Source: Myotis daubentonii
Lineage: Eukaryota; Chordata; Mammalia; Chiroptera; Vespertilionidae
Direction of reading: 5' to 3'
NCBI RefSeq assembly: GCF_963259705.1
Contig: NC_081852.1
Location: 60,956,359 to 61,020,358, forward strand
DNA: 64,000 nt
Part shown: positions 21,278 to 31,614 of the stretch, piece after piece
How the letters are laid out: each line of letters begins with the position of its first letter
How positions within the stretch are numbered: position 1 is the first letter of the stretch
The notes under the pieces: model-generated
The model's database searches: none
Seen by the model: the letters and a program-made list of their open reading frames with translations, nothing else
Told to the model about the DNA's origin: nothing
Program-made: the position numbers and the translations under genes

Positions 21278-21502
21278 CTTTTTAATATATATATTTTTTT
21301 ATTGATTTCATAGAGGAAGGGAGAGTGAGAGAGAGAGAGAAACATCAATGATGAGAGAGAACCATTGATCGGCTGCCTCCTGCACGCCCCCTACTGGCGA
21401 TCAAGCCTGCAACCCGGGCATGTGCCCTGGTCGGGAATGGAACCGTGACCTCCTGGTTCACAGGTCGACGCTCAACCACTGAGCCACGCCGGCTGCACCC
21501 GC
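21278..21502 (-). mobile_element. Ves SINE, antisense, with intact core motif
   Basis: Antisense Ves SINE with ATTGATTTCATAGAGGAAGG tail side, GATCGGCTGCCTCCTGCACG and CCCCCTACTGGCGATCAAGC core, and head CACTGAGCCACGCCGGC. Short duplications TCCATTT lie at 21271-21277 and 21503-21509. The CTCF-like motif is intact on the minus strand at 21385-21397. Confidence 0.95.
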
Positions 21503-21509
21503 TCCATTT

Positions 21510-21870
21510 TCAATGAAAGCCATCAGAATGGTGCTGGTAACAGTAGCAGCATCTGAGAACTCCCCGTTTGCTGCAGGATGACGCCAGCAACCTGCAGCTC
21601 AGTGAGAGCGAAGAGGCAGAAGAGATGTGAACGTCACGCCTCTGCCCTGAGTGCTCTGATGCCCGCGGTTAATTACAGAGCGTTTTTCACTGGGTCACAG
21701 CCTGCCCACCCAGCGCTGGGAAAGCCGTCCCGAAATCTAACTGAGGAGAGCACCCATCGCAGGCATCACTGCAGCCTCCACTGAGGCCTCGAGGCAGCAG
21801 AATGGCTGTGGGAAGGCAAGTACCAATAATGAGCATTTATGGAAAATCCACATCTTTGAAAGAAACGTTT
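21510..21870. other. Unique DNA, nothing recognised
   Basis: Mixed unique sequence between the SINE and the SPIN element. Nothing recognised. Confidence 0.45.
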
Positions 21871-21878
21871 GTCTAAAG

Positions 21879-22189
21879 CAGTGGTTCTCAACCTTCCTCA
21901 TGCCACGACCCTTTAATACAGTTCCTCATGTGGTGGTGACCCCCAACCATAAAATTATTTGCTTTGCTACTTCATCACTGTAATTTTGCTATTGTTATGA
22001 ATCGTCATGTAAATATCTGATATGCAGGATGTATTTTCATTGTGACAAATTGAACATCATTAAAGCATAGTGATTCATCACAAAAACAATATGTAATTAT
22101 AGATGTGTTTTCCGATGGTCTTAGGCGACCCCTGTGAAAGGGTCGTTCGACCCCCAAAGGGGTCGCGACCCACAGGTTGAGAACCGCTG
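21879..22189 (-). mobile_element. SPIN ('space invader') non-autonomous hAT, 311 bp
   Basis: Read on the minus strand the element begins CAGCGGTTCTCAACCTGTGG and continues GTCGCGACCCCTTTGGGGGT; the plus strand begins CAGTGGTTCTCAACC. These are the SPIN termini. The interior holds GATGGTCTTAGGCGACCCC and GATATGCAGGATGTATTTTC. A perfect 8-bp duplication, GTCTAAAG, flanks it at 21871-21878 and 22190-22197. It has no transposase. SPIN elements are published as horizontally transferred among distant tetrapods, including vesper bats. Confidence 0.97.
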
Positions 22190-22254
22190 GTCTAAAGGCT
22201 TTTATTTCCTCACACGGGATCATTGTATACATTGAGTCACAATGAGCCAGTGAT

Positions 22255-22420
22255 TGGTGTCGAAAGACCTCAACGCACCTCCCAACTCTGTCACCAGCGG
22301 GGCCTCCATTTGCTTATCAGTAAAATGGGCACAAATGGTAGTGTTTGCCTGGTGGGTGGGTGGGTGGGTTTGTCACATGACGCTGCACCTATTTTAGTGA
22401 CTGGCAAAGAGCCAGATGTA
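22255..22420 (+). mobile_element. MIR fragment
   Basis: Shows CCCAACTCTGTCACCAG, then 'tttgcttatcagtaaaatgggcac' and a distal 'gtgactggcaaagagccag', the usual order of MIR core and 3' part. A (GGGT)4 run at 22354-22369 interrupts it. Confidence 0.6.
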
Positions 22421-22639
22421 GAGAAGGGGCCTCAGGAAAAGTTTCATTGATTTGGAAATGTGTTCACGTGTTCAAATTTCTATTTTTTTTCCTCTTAGAA
22501 ACACTCCTGCTTCCTTCCCCACCCCACCCCACCTTTTTTTTTTAACTTTTGTTTCTTTTTACCTCCTTTGCCTTTTTAATAGCTCTTGATAAATTTATTA
22601 CAATACATTCCTTTATTTTTCAACCTGTCAACCCTTTAA
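22421..22639. other. T-rich low-complexity DNA
   Basis: Contains CCCCACCCCACCCCACC and runs of T (22526-22560). No gene. May be the poly-pyrimidine remains of old insertions. Confidence 0.5.
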
Positions 22640-22905
22640 GAGGAGGGTGGGGGGATGGAGAGATATTGGTCAAAGACTACAAACTTTTGGTTAGAAGGGA
22701 CATGCGTTCTGGGCTGTAATGAACAGTATGGTGACTCTGGTTTAAAATGTCCTATTTGTGTGCTGGGCATTTTCTAACAAAGTAGATTCTCAATGTCCTT
22801 ACCCCCAACAAAGAACAGTAACTAGATGAGGCGAAGCTGTGTTCCTGAACTTGACTGTGGTAATGATTTCACAATGTACACATTTATTAAGTCACCATGT
22901 TGTTC
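22640..22905 (+). mobile_element. L1 3' UTR fragment
   Basis: Follows an L1 3' UTR in sense: GGAGAGATATTGGTCAAAG, ACTTTTGGTTAGAAGGGAC, 'tgcgttctgggctgtaatgaacagtatggtgac', 'aacaaagtagattctcaatgtcc', 'acaatgtacacatttattaag' and CATGTTGTTCACC, ending in an A run at 22911. Moderately diverged. No coding part remains. Confidence 0.8.
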
Positions 22906-23340
22906 ACCTAAAAAAAAAAATGTGAGCAACTGACAAAAAAAAACAACAATTGTAGGGAGTCGATGGACAATTATTCTGAAAAAGGGGCTGCTGTATTTTG
23001 CTGATTCAGAATCCTGTGAGAGCAGTGGGCACTCGCGTATGCTCACTGTGACTTAGTAAGTGTATTTTGCTAAAGTAGTTCTGGGACACAGTACAGGAGC
23101 AGCTATCAAAGTGCGCAGTGTGCATGCTCTCGCCAGCGAGCCCCTGAAAGTGACCACGTGCAGAAATATGAACACGCGCGGAGCCAGGCAGACACAGAGG
23201 CCCGTGCATCGTTGTCGGTAAGAGCTGCAGCGGGAGCCAGGCGTACTGCGGGACACCGTTCTATGGAATACTATGCAAATATCAACAATAATCATATTTT
23301 AAAAATAACTGTGAAAATGTGAGAGCTACATTGACGAGGA
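22906..23340 (+). mobile_element. Possible old L1 ORF2 remnant
   Basis: Weak sense similarity to L1: 'cccgtgcatcgttgtcggtaag' and, more clearly, TCTATGGAATACTATGCAAA at 23262-23281, a hallmark of L1 ORF2. The intervening sequence is not recognisable. Low confidence. Confidence 0.35.
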
Positions 23341-23389
23341 GCTCTTCGCTAACATCAAACTTCACAGAGTTCTCCGCATGTGCCTGGGG

Positions 23390-23520
23390 CCTGCGGTTCC
23401 TTCTTCCTGACACCTCATAAAGCCTCGGTAAAATCCACTTCCCCGTCAGACATGAGGAAACACGGAGCGAGGAGATGAAATGACGCGAGCACAGAGCCCC
23501 GCTCAGACCCGCGGCAGACT
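23390..23520 (-). mobile_element. Possible MIR fragment
   Basis: CACTTCCCCGTCAGACATGA, GGAAACACGGAGCGAGGAG and AAATGACGCGAGCACAGAGC match, loosely, the reverse-orientation MIR core 'ttttacagatgaggaaactgaggctcagagagg'. Confidence 0.4.
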
Positions 23521-24590
23521 GGGGAGGGCCGGCCCCGGCCCGTCCACCCCGGGGGTCAGAGGACCGGCGTGATCTTGTTTGCTGCCTCCTTTTTGGAGCC
23601 CTGAATTGTCAGGAAGAGGACAGGGGACATGAGTTGTGACTGACCCCCAGGGGCGAGAGGCGGGAGGGGCAGGAGCAGAGAGAGTGGGAAACTGGAGGCG
23701 GCGAGGGTGGGTGGGAGGTTTGCTGAAACCAGAGCAGGCGGGTCTGCAGCACAAAAGGAGGGACCGGCCTCTTCCCCAGGCCTCTTCCCCAGGCCTGTCC
23801 CCTCTTTAATGAATCTGAGAAGCTGCCAAGCTCTGCTGCGAAGGCCACCATTGTGCCTCCCCCGCCTGGGAGGCCAGGGCAGGGCGAGGGCGCCCCAGCC
23901 CCCTCTAATGGCTGAGCTAGAGCATCCTCCTAATTGGCCATGAAGGATGCACAGCACAGACCTGCCGGGGTGCCAGGCTGCGCGGGAGGACCGGGCTGGC
24001 ACCGCGTGGCCACTGGCCCCCGCTGGTCTCCGCTGGTAACTGTCTCCAGGTTCCTTCGTCCCTGCCGGGCGACTGGACTTGGGTTGGGGAAAGAGCCCTG
24101 TGTACACCCAGCTCCGTCCCTGCACCGGCCAAATTGGAAACATCAGTCCACCCTCCAGAGCGCAAGCGAGCGCCGTGATTTAGACGTGGGAACGCGAGCC
24201 TTGCCAAGAAACGCCTGGCCTCTGCCCGACGTTAACAACTGCAGGTGGAGACCAAGCCCCTTACACGGGATAATTCTGTGCGCGGCTGAATCCACTTAAA
24301 GGAAAGCAATGAAGAGACTCCCCCTTCCCACGAACGGGAGTGGGTGGATGTCAGCCGACAAATGTGGGTGGGCGACACATTTCATGCAAAACAGGACTGA
24401 CGGAGCCGTTTCTCGGGACTTTCCGCAGGGCGGCTCAATGTGAAGACTGTAGAGCGGGGGGTGGAGGCAGGGGGGTGCCGGGGGTGCATGGTAACCAGTT
24501 GTCCAAAGGGGACAAGCAGGAGCTACGGTGCTTGCCAATGGCTGTGGTGTAAATACTGCCACCACGCCGCAAGCCAATGGGGAGCATTTT
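23521..24590. other. GC-rich unique DNA
   Basis: No recognised repeat or gene. Overlapping open frames on both strands (up to 195 codons at 23556-24143, minus strand) have no protein-like features. Confidence 0.45.
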
Positions 24591-24765
24591 CACCGTAGAG
24601 ACAACATTGGCAGATAATCCTAAGAGCATAGGTAGTAAGAGAGTGTAATGAAGTCATTAGTAAGCAATTTGTTTATTTGGGAAGAATACATTGTATTTTT
24701 AAAAGGTAATTGGTTTCATTTAATTCATTCATTGTAAGTTTGTGATAAATGTTCATTGTAAGCTT
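24591..24765. other. AT-rich block (weak conserved-element candidate)
   Basis: AT-rich, repeat-free stretch with AAGTCATTAGTAAGCAATTTG and GGTAATTGGTTTCATTTAATT (read in parts). Composition is the only evidence. Confidence 0.25.
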
Positions 24766-24899
24766 AATATTTCATAACAGCTGTGTTTACAAACCAGCTC
24801 ACAAAATTCCTGAAAATGTAACAGTTGGCTCTGGAGAGCCCAGCCCAGGTCAAGGGCAGGGGCTGCATGTGCACAGGTATGTTTTTAGGAAAAATCCCA

Positions 24900-25058
24900 C
24901 GGCCCTGGCCGGTGTGGCTCATTCGGCTCAGCATCGTCCCACGCACCAAAAGGTGGAGGGTTTGACCCTTGTCGGGGTGCGTGTAGAATTCAACCAGTTG
25001 ATGTATCTCTCTCTCTACCTTCCTCTCAATTAAAAAATATATTTTTAAAAGAGGAAAA
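24900..25058 (+). mobile_element. Ves SINE, internally deleted
   Basis: The head CTGGCCGGTGTGGCTCATTC and a short middle GGAGGGTTTGACCCTTGTCG are followed almost directly by the CTCTCTCTCTACCTTCCTC tail and TTAAAAAATATATTTTTAAAA. The canonical CCCCAGTAGGGGGC core is missing, so this copy is about 60 bp short. Duplications GAAAAATCCCA (24889-24899) and GAAAAATGCCA (25059-25069) support a single insertion. Confidence 0.9.
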
Positions 25059-25069
25059 GAAAAATGCCA

Positions 25070-26300
25070 TGGACAGCAGCGTGAGTCTGCGTGCACGTAG
25101 CATCCTTGAATCTACCTCAGCGTTCCCTGGTCTGCTTGCGGGTTGACCTTCGCTCAGATTGGCACCTTGTAGAGTCGGCCACGCTTTCAAGAACCAGACA
25201 ACATGCTTGGGTCTGTGCCGCTCGCGCTGAGCCCTGAGAGACCTCCCACCTACTGCGCATGTGTCTGAAGGCCAGGGCAGCATGCACACTGTTTCTCAGG
25301 GTCCCACTCCTTTAAGACATTCTCGTTTCCGCTCGATGGAGTGCCCCCAGGTATCATGTTTCCTCGCGTCATCTCTGAAACAGAAATCAGAAGGTGCAAG
25401 ACTCGGCCACCTTTCTAAGCGGCTGTTCATCCTCGAGCCAGGCCTGATGAGCGACGGAGGGACAGGTGACCAAGAGATGCCAGCGTGGAGGGGAAAGGTG
25501 CTGGGAATGGGACCGGGCATTCGGGAGCTGTTGGGAATGGGTGGGGGAGGCAGCAAGGTGGGGGAGCTCATCTCCCCACTGCGATCACCCTAAGTAGCGG
25601 TGTGGGGGGGGGGTTCCCACGCTGCACTTGAGAGAGGGCGCCCTGTGTCTGCTCTGTGGTTTCCCTGTGGGATGAAATGGGCCCGTTTATCCACCAGGAG
25701 GACGGAGCAGAGGCCTGAGGCCTGTCTGGTGCTACAAGATCCCTACAGATGAAATCATCACTTTTTAATGCTTGGGGTTCCAAACCCACTTTCAAGATCT
25801 CGCACCTTAGGCTGTGCCACTAACACATAGCAGCTGTGAGCGCGGCTGGGACGCAGGCCCACCTTTGAGCGTTGAGCTCATCCTTGGGCGGCGCTAAGAC
25901 CCCCTGTGGTGGAGCGAGTCGCTTCCCGTGGCCAAGCCTCCCACACAGACGCTGTCTCATGACTGAGTCACGGAGCTTGGCCCGGAGGGATGGGGGTGGG
26001 GGCGGGGGCGGGGGGATGGGGAGACAGAAACTATTGACCAAGGGTTTTCGAGGACTTTGAGTCCAGGCCTCACTCCTGGGTGGTCAGTCCTGAGGGAGCA
26101 GGTTGCTGCATCGCTGAGCGGTGGGGTTTCCAGAAACGTGGCCGCACCTTTTCCTTGTCGTCAGCACCCAGACCCCCTACGCCTATTTGACATCCCCAAA
26201 TGCTGCCGAAGTCAGACTTTACGGGAATTCAAGGAGGCTTGAGGCCTCTGGGTAACATGGGAATCTCAGTCACCTGGAGAGGGTGTCCTAATTTGAGAGC
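25070..26300. other. Unique DNA, nothing recognised
   Basis: GC-rich and mixed unique DNA with a G run at 25604-25614 and a GGGGGTGGGGGCGGGGGCGGG patch near 25990-26014 that could form G-quadruplexes. No gene recognised. Confidence 0.45.
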
Positions 26301-26304
26301 TTCA

Positions 26305-27150
26305 GAAACGTTTGTCATCGTTTCTTTTGTGTATGTCCCACATCTCCTTTATCCAGTCGTCTATCAGAGGACACTTCGCTGGTGTCCCTTTCTCGGCCAT
26401 GGTGAAAGCTGCTGCCATGGACGCAGGGGAATAAATGTTTTTAAATGTTTCAGGCAGGTACCCAGAAGAAGGGCTGCTGGCTCACATGGTAACTCCAATT
26501 CTGAATGTTTTGAGGAGTCTCCATACTGTTTCCTACAGTGACAGCACCAGTCTACAGCCGCACCAGCAGTGAATGAGGGTTCCTTTTTCTCCACAGCCTC
26601 TCTAATGCCTGGTATTACCTGTCTCGCCAATGACAGCCATTCTAACAGGTGTGAGGTGGGATCTCATTGTAGTTTTGATTTGCATTTCCCCGATAACTAG
26701 TGAAATTGAGCATCTTTTCCTGTATCTACTGGCTACTTATATGTCTCCTTGGGAGAAGTGTCTGTTCACGCCCTCTGCCCAATTTTTAATTGGGTTGTTT
26801 GGTTGGTGTTGAGTTGTATGAGTTCTAGTTTGGATATTACCCCCTTGTCAGACCTGTTGCTTTAAATTTTAGTTTGATAGAGTCTCGCTTATGTATTTTT
26901 GCTTTTACTGCCCTTGCCTTTGACGTCAAATTTATAAAATCCTCTCTGCGACCAAGGTTGGTAAAGTCAGTACCTATGTTTCTTTCTATGCACTTTATCG
27001 TTAGTGGCACAGCCCAAGCTGGGAGACGTTTGGTGGTTCTAAATTTACATCTTTGCTCCATTTTGTGTTAATTTTTCTGTGTGGGGCAGACTGCAGTCTT
27101 GGTTCATTCTTTCTTGTGTGGCTTTGCAATGTTCCTAGCACTACGTATTG
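26305..27150 (-). mobile_element. L1, inverted 5' portion of a twin-primed insertion
   Basis: The plus strand reads as antisense L1 ORF2: 'cacatctcctttatccagtcgtctatc', GGTACCCAGAAGAAGGGCTG (26457-26476), 'ctgtttcctacagtgacagcaccag', 'ctctctaatgcctggtattacctg', 'ggtgtgaggtgggatctcattg', 'gttttgatttgcatttcccc' and 'agcactacgtattgaaga'. It joins directly to sense L1 3' end at about 27150. The arrangement of inverted 5' part plus direct 3' part is the classic outcome of twin priming. ORF2 is disrupted by many stops. Confidence 0.85.
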
Positions 27151-27606
27151 AAGATGAAATACTGCCATTTGCGACACCACGGATGGATCTCAAGAACATC
27201 ATGCCAAGCAAAATAGGCCAGACGGAAAAAGTCTAGACCTTTGTGATTTCACTCATGGGGGATGTAAAACTGAGAGCAACAAATGAACAAACAAGACGAA
27301 CAAACAAAAACTCACAGACACGGACAACAGTCTGGTGGTTACCGGAGCGAAGGGGTGTGAGGGGGTGGTAACGGGTAAAGGGGGTCAAATAAATGGTGAC
27401 AGAAGAAGAGGAGGTCAATGGGGGAGGAACGGGGGAGGGGGCATCTGTCATACTTTCAACATTAAGACAAATTTAAAAAAAGAAAATTAGACTTTGGGTA
27501 GTAAACACATAATGCATTATACAGATGATGTATCATCGAATTGTACACTTACAACCTATATAATTTTATTAACCAACGTCACTCCAATAAATTTAATTTT
27601 TAAAAA
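27151..27606 (+). mobile_element. L1 3' end (direct portion of the twin-primed insertion)
   Basis: Begins with the end of ORF2, 'tactgccatttgcgacaccacggatgg' and GCCAAGCAAAATAGGCCAGA, passes through the 3' UTR and ends with 'gaattgtacacttacaacc', 'attttattaaccaacgtcac' and CCAATAAATTTAATTTTTAAAAA. This is the usual 3' terminus of bat L1s. A Ves SINE follows within about ten bases. Confidence 0.88.
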
Positions 27607-27614
27607 GTCATAGG

Positions 27615-27835
27615 TATGCCTGATTGGCGAGGATCCACAGTTGAGTGTCAACCTATGCACCAGGAGGTCCCAGTTTGATTTCTGGTCAGGGCACAGGCCC
27701 GGGTTGCAGGCTAGATCCCCATTAGGGGGGATGCAGGAGGCAGAAGATCCATGATTCTCTCTCATCATTGATGTTTCTATCTCTCTCTCCCTTTCTCTTC
27801 CTCTCTGAAATATATATATATATATATATATATAT
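27615..27835 (+). mobile_element. Ves SINE with (AT)n tail
   Basis: Sense SINE with ATGCACCAGGAGGTCC, GGTCAGGGCACAGGCCCGGG, core CCCCATTAGGGGGGATGCAG and a pyrimidine stretch. The usual AATCAATAAA tail is replaced by about 13 AT repeats (27808-27835). Imperfect duplications GTCATAGG (27607-27614) and GTCAAAGG (27836-27843). It landed immediately 3' of an L1 A-tail, a common site for L1-driven insertion. Confidence 0.92.
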
Positions 27836-27843
27836 GTCAAAGG

Positions 27844-28801
27844 AACACCTTTCTTTCCCTTAGCCTGTGTTTAAGGGACACATTTCTGAAAGCTATGGGG
27901 CTTGGATTGCTGTTTGGAAGTCTTGGCTCTCCTCAACAATTTACACATGCCTGGCCCTGGGTCGCAGGCTCTGCGGGGAGCGAAACTTGGAACACGGTCC
28001 CTGCTCTGCCGAGTGCTCTAAGCCCAGACGTGGTCATAGGACAAGAGATCGATAACCGGAAAGAGCCAGAGCGTGGGTGCAATTGACCTGCTCAGTGACA
28101 AGGAAAAGCGCCGCCTGGTACGAGAATGGTGCACAGTCAATCCTGGTTATTGAGAAACGTCAGAGTAATTAAAAGACAGTGTAGTCCGGGAGGGCTAATT
28201 ATCATCCCTCAGCCTCCCCTCCCGCCTCGCGGCCTTTGTTCTCCCCTCGGCCCCTCGTTCACACCACACCCGATCTCGCCTCCGAGTCGCTGGTCCTGCC
28301 TGGCGACAGGGAGATAAACTGACACAAGCGATTAGCGTCTGTTTCTAGAACAAATAGAAATCAACCAGCTATTAGTGCTGTCGTGCCTAATTCTTTTAAA
28401 TTAGTTGATTCTATAAAAGCACCTGCATCAGGAGAGGAGACGGAGTTTCATGGCATCATTGATCTTTAACATTGTCCGACCGATGTCGCATTTTTGTCCA
28501 AAACGGAAGTGACTCCCGAGGCCTGACATGAAGACATTCGTGGAGACTATTACAGCGGTGATGCCAGGTCACCTGAGAAGTCACAGGACGGGTGTGGCCG
28601 GTTCGCCTGCCAATGTGTCGGCAGCCTCTGCTCGGGGTGTCAGCCAGGCTGGATCGTCCATGATAAGGTGCCTCCCCTGGGGACACTTCTAGGGTGAAAA
28701 AATGTCATCAGAGGGGACTCTCCAGAAGACAGAAGCCCCACGACCACTGGGGGCTGGGCTGTTTGGAAGTCTAAGCAGAGCCTGCCCAATGACCTGTCGG
28801 G
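27844..28801. other. Unique DNA with a candidate conserved element at 28090-28460
   Basis: Within this interval, 28130-28210 (GTCAGAGTAATTAAAAGACAG and following) and 28325-28430 (AGCGATTAGCGTC, ACCAGCTATTAGTGC, CCTAATTCTTTTAAATTAG) are repeat-free and rich in ATTA words. The rest is mixed unique DNA. No gene recognised. Confidence 0.35.
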
Positions 28802-28811
28802 AGCAATTATT

Positions 28812-29029
28812 TTTTAAAATATATGTTTACTGATGTCAGAGAGGAAGGCAGAGGGAGAGAGGGAGAGAAACATCAATGATGAGAGACAATCATTGACCGG
28901 CTGCCTCCTGCACGTCCCACACTGGGGATCATGCCCGCAACCCGGGCCTGTGCTTGACCGGGAATCGAACCGTAACCTCCTGATTCATGGGTTGATGCTC
29001 AACCACTGAGCCACACCAATCAGGCCTGT
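28812..29029 (-). mobile_element. Ves SINE, antisense
   Basis: Antisense Ves SINE with the tail side on the left, GACCGGCTGCCTCCTGCACG, a degraded core TCCCACACTGGGGATC, and head CACTGAGCCACACCAATCAG. Perfect 10-bp duplications AGCAATTATT lie at 28802-28811 and 29030-29039. Confidence 0.95.
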
Positions 29030-29086
29030 AGCAATTATTCTGATAAATTTGCCACTAGTTGTATCTTCTCACCTGTGTCGTTGCAG

Positions 29087-29251
29087 GAGGCATCCCGGAA
29101 GTACAGATCTCCACGGAGCTCCCCTCTGGCTGTGGATGAGAATCCAGCGACTTTTCGTAAGTCGGGTCTCTTAAAACATCCCTTGGAACGCGTGCCGCAG
29201 TTTATCTCCTTTCACAAATCCCGGGACTTCACCTGTTTGTGTGAATGCAAG
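29087..29251 (+). other. Candidate 165-nt exon, open in one frame
   Basis: The acceptor CTTCTCACCTGTGTCGTTGCAG ends at 29086 and the donor AAG/GTGAGC falls at 29252; a second donor, TTTTC/GTAAGT, lies inside at 29158. The 165 nt are exactly 55 codons and one frame is open from end to end, beginning EASRKYRSPRSSPLA and ending FHKSRDFTCLCECK. No known family is recognised. It starts only 57 bp from a SINE. Symmetric phase 0-0 would fit a cassette exon, but chance openness over 55 codons is not rare. Confidence 0.25.
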
Positions 29252-29465
29252 GTGAGCCGTGCCCGTCAGCACTCCCTGGCAGCTCCGTGTCCTCACCAAG
29301 AGCCCACGGAAGCCCTGCCCGTGACCTTGGCCAATCTGAAGGGCCTGCTAGGAGCCCAGCGGGCGCTTCACGCTTCTCCCAATTCCATTCGCCGATCACA
29401 GCCCAAACTGAAGGGCACGTTTCGTTCCAATGGCTGCAGAAAACTTACATTCTGAAAGATCCAGA
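29252..29465. other. Unique DNA, nothing recognised
   Basis: Unique sequence downstream of the candidate exon and upstream of the L1 insertion. Confidence 0.4.
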
Positions 29466-29474
29466 TAAGATATT

Positions 29475-29890
29475 AAAAAGGAAGGAACTCTTACCATTTG
29501 CAACGGCATGGATGGAACTGGAGAGCATTATGCTAAGTGAAATAAGCCAGTCAATGAAGGAAAAATACCACATGATCTCATTCATTCATGGATGATAGAG
29601 ACCATTATAAACTTTTGAACAATAATAGATACAGAGGCAGAGCTGCCTCAAACAGATTGTCAAACTGCAGCGGGAAGGCCGGGGAGGGTTGGGGGTCAGG
29701 AGGTAGGGGGGTAAGAGATCAACCAAAGGACTTGTATGCATGCATATAAGCATAACCAATGGACATAAGACACTGGGGGTTAGGGGAGGCTAGGGGACTG
29801 TCTAGGGCGGGGGGGGCGGGGAAATGGACACATATGTAATACCCTTTGTAATACTTTAAGCAATAAAAAATAAAAAATAAAAATAAATAA
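29475..29890 (+). mobile_element. L1 3' end, relatively young, truncated
   Basis: Starts in the last part of ORF2 (CCATTTGCAACGGCATGGATGG, TGCTAAGTGAAATAAGCCAG) and runs through a G-rich 3' UTR (GGTTGGGGGTCAGGAGGTAG, a run of G at 29811-29818) to GTAATACTTTAAGCAATAAA and an A-rich tail. It is well preserved compared with the other L1 pieces here. AAGATATTA occurs just before (29465-29473) and just after the tail (about 29893-29901), a probable target-site duplication. The 5' truncation leaves no complete reading frame. Confidence 0.88.
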
Positions 29891-29901
29891 AAAAAGATAT
29901 T

Positions 29902-31614
29902 AGGTAAGAAAATTAAAGAGTTCTCTGAATTACAAAAGAAAACAAAAAGCTAAAAATCAATGAAATAAAACCCAAATCTGGGAGTCCCATGTGGCCTGGG
30001 AGACCCTGAAGGGGCGTGGCTGGTGGTCAGGGTGCCCCGGCACCCCCAGTCCTGCTCTGTGGATACATGGAGTCCACGTGGCCTCCTAAGGGCACTTAGA
30101 GCCGAATAGGGCCACGCCTGGCTGAGCGTGGTAAAGGCTGAGAACCCAGGAACCGCCCCTGCTGGAGGGGACCTGCTGTTTTCCTGCCCTCTTGGCACGA
30201 AGGCAGGCAGGGGGCCTGTGGAGCAGTCGGAAGGGGGCCTGGCCTCCCTGGGATGCTCTCCTGCCCTGACATACCTGGTCTGGACTGGGGCTGAGTGGCG
30301 GTCTGGGGGGTCGGACTCCTTACCCACTGCGTGAAAGCGTCTCCTGGCGGCTGGCAGCCCGTGACTCCGCCGCCCGTTCCCCCACGGCGGGCAGGGTTGG
30401 AGCGGCCCACGGGTGGGAAGTAGGACACTGGGAGGACCGGGTGGTGTGTGAGCCAGTGAGCTTCCACACCTGGATTCTGCGCAGGTGGGACGGGGGGGGG
30501 GGGTGTCCCAGTCACAGGGCATCGCTCTCCTGCACTGTGACCTAAGGGGCGCCCCACCCCCACCCCCGAGGGTGGCAGCCCCGCCCTCGTGAGCAGCATG
30601 AATTCACTTTTCCCAGTGGAGCTCGGCCTCCTTGGTGCAGAAATGCCCATTCCCTGCTTTGCACGTGCGGCGGGAGAACAGAAATTTTGCATTCTATCCG
30701 CTTTTGAATATTCTCTGAGAAAATGTGGCTGTGCGGACCTGTCCGAATCGCGTCTAGAAGAGAGAGGAACCCACATTGGACGTGAAAGCGCCCATGAGCG
30801 TGGGTTCAGCTGTGGAAGCAAACAGGGCAGGTCTCAGGCCCCTGTGCCTGGCCCCTCCGGCTGTCACTGTGCTGGTCCATGCAACCCCATTGGCCAACCT
30901 GGGCGCCAGGTAACCCCGACAGCCCAGAGGGCTGCTGCCTCTGTTCTCCTCACCTGCCCTGTGTCCTCCTGCAGTTACTCACCTGAGGAAAGCTTTGCTC
31001 CTCCCCCGGGCAGAGCCCACCACACCTGCTCTCTGTGCCTCATGAGGCCCCTCATCCAGGGGCGGGGTCACCCTGGGCTCCTCCCACTCAGGGCAGCGCT
31101 GGACCAGGGCGGAGGAGGCCCAGGTGCTACTGAATGAGTGCAGGTGGGGCAGCCAGGTGTGGTCTCCGAAGGTTCGGCCAGAGCTTTTCGGGAAGAGCGG
31201 GGCCCAGAGCATCCCTGGTGAGCAGGCAGCCACGCAGAGGCGATTGACAGGGAAGCGTGCGGGTGCTGGGAAGAGAGAAGAGTGGCCGCTGCTCCTGCCA
31301 CCAGGCGGCCGGGCCACCCCGTCGGGGCTGCACCAGACAACGTCCGAGGTCTGCCTCCTCAGCTCCTGCCTTCTCGGTTCCAGGGGACTTTTTGTTTCTT
31401 TCTTTTCTCTCTGGAGACCACCGGCAGCCAGGCACTCACCACCCCGACCTGAAGCCGCAGGGTCTGAGAACCGGCGTTCCGGCCCCTTCCTCTCCAGGAT
31501 AAGCGGCTGGACCGTCCGGTGTCCCCCGCACGAGCCTTCTCCCTGCGGCAGGACGTGTGAAATGGTGGGGCCGCAGCCCGTGTGAAACAGAGATGTTGCG
31601 TGAGCACCGGCGCC
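29902..31614. other. GC-rich unique DNA
   Basis: No gene recognised. The section 30640-30790 is less GC-rich (TTTTGCATTCTATCCGC, TTTTGAATATTCTCTGAG) and could be a small conserved element. Long open frames on both strands (241 codons at 30096-30821 minus; 182 at 30589-31137 plus) overlap each other and look compositional. Confidence 0.4.

Noticed and set aside
30096..30821. 241-codon minus-strand open frame
   Set aside because: Overlaps other long frames on both strands. Composition explains it.
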